Assembly: GCA_030267125.1 (NCBI GenBank)
Contig: JAJDJJ010000015.1
Span: forward strand, 1-36,638
Source: Bacteroidales bacterium OttesenSCG-928-B11
GTDB lineage: Bacteria > Bacteroidota > Bacteroidia > Bacteroidales > WCHB1-69
Length of the DNA stretch: 36,638 bases
Direction: 5' to 3'
Both the position numbers and the translations under genes were made by a program. The notes under the pieces are model-generated. The model was given only the letters and a program-made list of their open reading frames with translations. It was not told where the DNA came from and did not search any database. Positions 35,784 to 36,638 of the stretch are shown in pieces. The number at the start of each line of letters is the position of its first letter. The first letter of the stretch is position 1.

Positions 35784-36443
35784 ATGAATATTGAAAACTA
35801 CAATGCAATCTTAACCTCGTTGCCAACATCTGTTCTTTTGGTCGCCGTTTCGAAAACAAAACCCAATGAAGATATCCAAACACTTTATAATGAAGGGCAA
35901 CGAATCTTTGGTGAAAATAAGGCGCAGGAACTGAGAACCAAATATGAGATGTTGCCGAAAGATATAGAATGGCATTTTATCGGGCATCTGCAAAGCAATA
36001 AAATCAAATATATAGCCCCGTTTATTGCAATGATTCATAGTGTGGATAGTTTAAAATTATTGCAGGAAATCAATAAGTTAGCTTTAAAGTATGATCGGGT
36101 TATCCCTTGTTTGTTGCAATTCCATATTGCTAAAGAAGAAAGTAAATTTGGTTTCGACTGGGTGGAGTGTGAGGCGATGCTGCAAGATCCCGATTTCTGG
36201 GCATTGAAGAATGTTGAAATCGCCGGAGTGATGGGTATGGCAACCTTGACCGATGACGAAAATCAGATCCGAAGCGAATTTCAATTGTTGAAAAATCACT
36301 TCGATAGATTGAAAGCCGGCTATTTCCCTGATAACGCCAACTTTAAAGAAATCTCTATGGGTATGACCGACGATTATCAAATTGCGATAGAGGAGGGGAG
36401 CACATTAGTGAGGATAGGAAGTGCGATCTTCGGCGAACGATAA
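35784..36443 (+). CDS. yggS: YggS-family PLP homeostasis protein
   Basis: This is a single-domain TIM-barrel pyridoxal-phosphate-binding protein with no catalytic activity in known members, and it affects PLP and amino-acid balance. The 219 residues include the PLP lysine K24 in AVSKTKP, the GENKAQEL and WHFIGHLQSNK blocks, and the C-terminal SMGMTDDYQIAIEEGSTLVR phosphate-binding segment. It follows the GH57 gene by 20 nt, the last gene of the plus-strand run. No functional tie to glycogen is known; it may simply share the transcript. The weak 13 nt palindrome after its stop lacks a T-run. Confidence 0.96.
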   Translation: MNIENYNAILTSLPTSVLLVAVSKTKPNEDIQTLYNEGQRIFGENKAQELRTKYEMLPKDIEWHFIGHLQSNKIKYIAPFIAMIHSVDSLKLLQEINKLALKYDRVIPCLLQFHIAKEESKFGFDWVECEAMLQDPDFWALKNVEIAGVMGMATLTDDENQIRSEFQLLKNHFDRLKAGYFPDNANFKEISMGMTDDYQIAIEEGSTLVRIGSAIFGER

Positions 36444-36499
36444 ATAGGGATAATGTTGATAGGAATTATTCCTGACACTGGCCTTTAATTATTTGATTC

Positions 36500-36638
36500 C
36501 GGGGCGCATCCCTTCGCCCTCCCCTGCAAGCCTTTCCCGTCGCTCGGGTCAGGCTTTACGCTACAAGTCCGCGCCGGTTTCACCACCGCAAACCCCACCC
36601 CTGAAAACCGCCTTGCGGGCTTTCCGCTGCAATCCTTT
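36500..36638. repeat. GC-rich repeat-like intergenic element at the right edge
   Basis: From about 36500 the base composition jumps to clearly GC-rich, unlike the AT-richer genes before it. Two imperfect copies of a GGCTTTnCGCTnCAA phrase occur at 36552-36570 and 36618-36635. An interrupted inverted repeat pairs AAGCCTTTCCCG with CGGGTCAGGCTT (36528-36557), and CCGC-CTT-GCGG forms a small hairpin near 36609-36618. No coding frame is supported. It resembles the dispersed GC-rich intergenic repeats seen in Bacteroidetes genomes, but its copy number cannot be judged here. Confidence 0.5.

Noticed and set aside
36461-36473. Palindrome AGGAATTATTCCT after yggS as a terminator
   Set aside because: The stem is short and AT-rich, and no T-run follows, so termination is not supported.

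Overview
This window looks like ordinary chromosomal DNA from a member of the Bacteroidetes (Bacteroidota), most likely an anaerobic or facultative Bacteroidales-type lineage that has a type IX secretion system (T9SS). The evidence is a bat (aerotolerance) operon, two proteins with T9SS C-terminal sorting domains (one type A, one type B/CHU_C), a methylmalonyl-CoA mutase small subunit, a C10 cysteine peptidase, a Bacteroidales-style glycogen cluster, and several upstream matches to the Bacteroidetes -7 box TAnnTTTG. No Shine-Dalgarno pattern stands out. I see no phage, transposase, integrase, CRISPR array or rRNA.

Layout. 70-4034 (minus): a bat operon with a DUF4381-like membrane protein, BatA, and a BatB-BatC fusion with a glutamine-rich tail; it runs towards the left edge. 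4035-4354: a non-coding gap that holds the ligA terminator. 4355-6424 (minus): ligA, divergent from an FHS-type sugar transporter (6580-7866) and ridA (8077-8454). 8638-11584 (minus): a zinc-ribbon membrane protein, a small acyltransferase, an LD-carboxypeptidase and a short-chain dehydrogenase, with tRNA-Arg(CCG) just upstream. 11718-13025 (minus): pgi. 13122-22097 (minus): four tightly spaced genes encoding a secreted C10 peptidase, a 1256-residue T9SS type B surface protein, a large lipoprotein and a DUF5723/PorP-like outer-membrane barrel. 22177-24081 (plus): recR and a histidine-rich ArsP_2-type permease. 24093-28471 (minus): three overlapping genes, namely methylmalonyl-CoA mutase small subunit, a BtuF-like lipoprotein and an esterase lipoprotein. 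28584-36443 (plus): a 5'-nucleotidase split into two genes in reversed domain order, galE, a glycogen debranching enzyme, a glycogen synthase-like glycosyltransferase, a GH57 amylase and a YggS protein. 36500-36638: a GC-rich repeat-like tail.

How the genes work together. The most coherent and least described unit is the 13.1-22.1 kb operon. It encodes two T9SS cargo proteins together with a lipoprotein and an outer-membrane barrel that could anchor or help export the type B cargo. The mutA/BtuF-like pair couples a B12-dependent enzyme subunit to a probable corrinoid-binding lipoprotein, but the expected mutB partner is not next to it. The glycogen trio is a recognisable Bacteroidales storage-polysaccharide module, here preceded by galE. 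Nothing here is a clear-cut new defence or mobile system; the findings are mostly unusual architectures and gene neighbourhoods.
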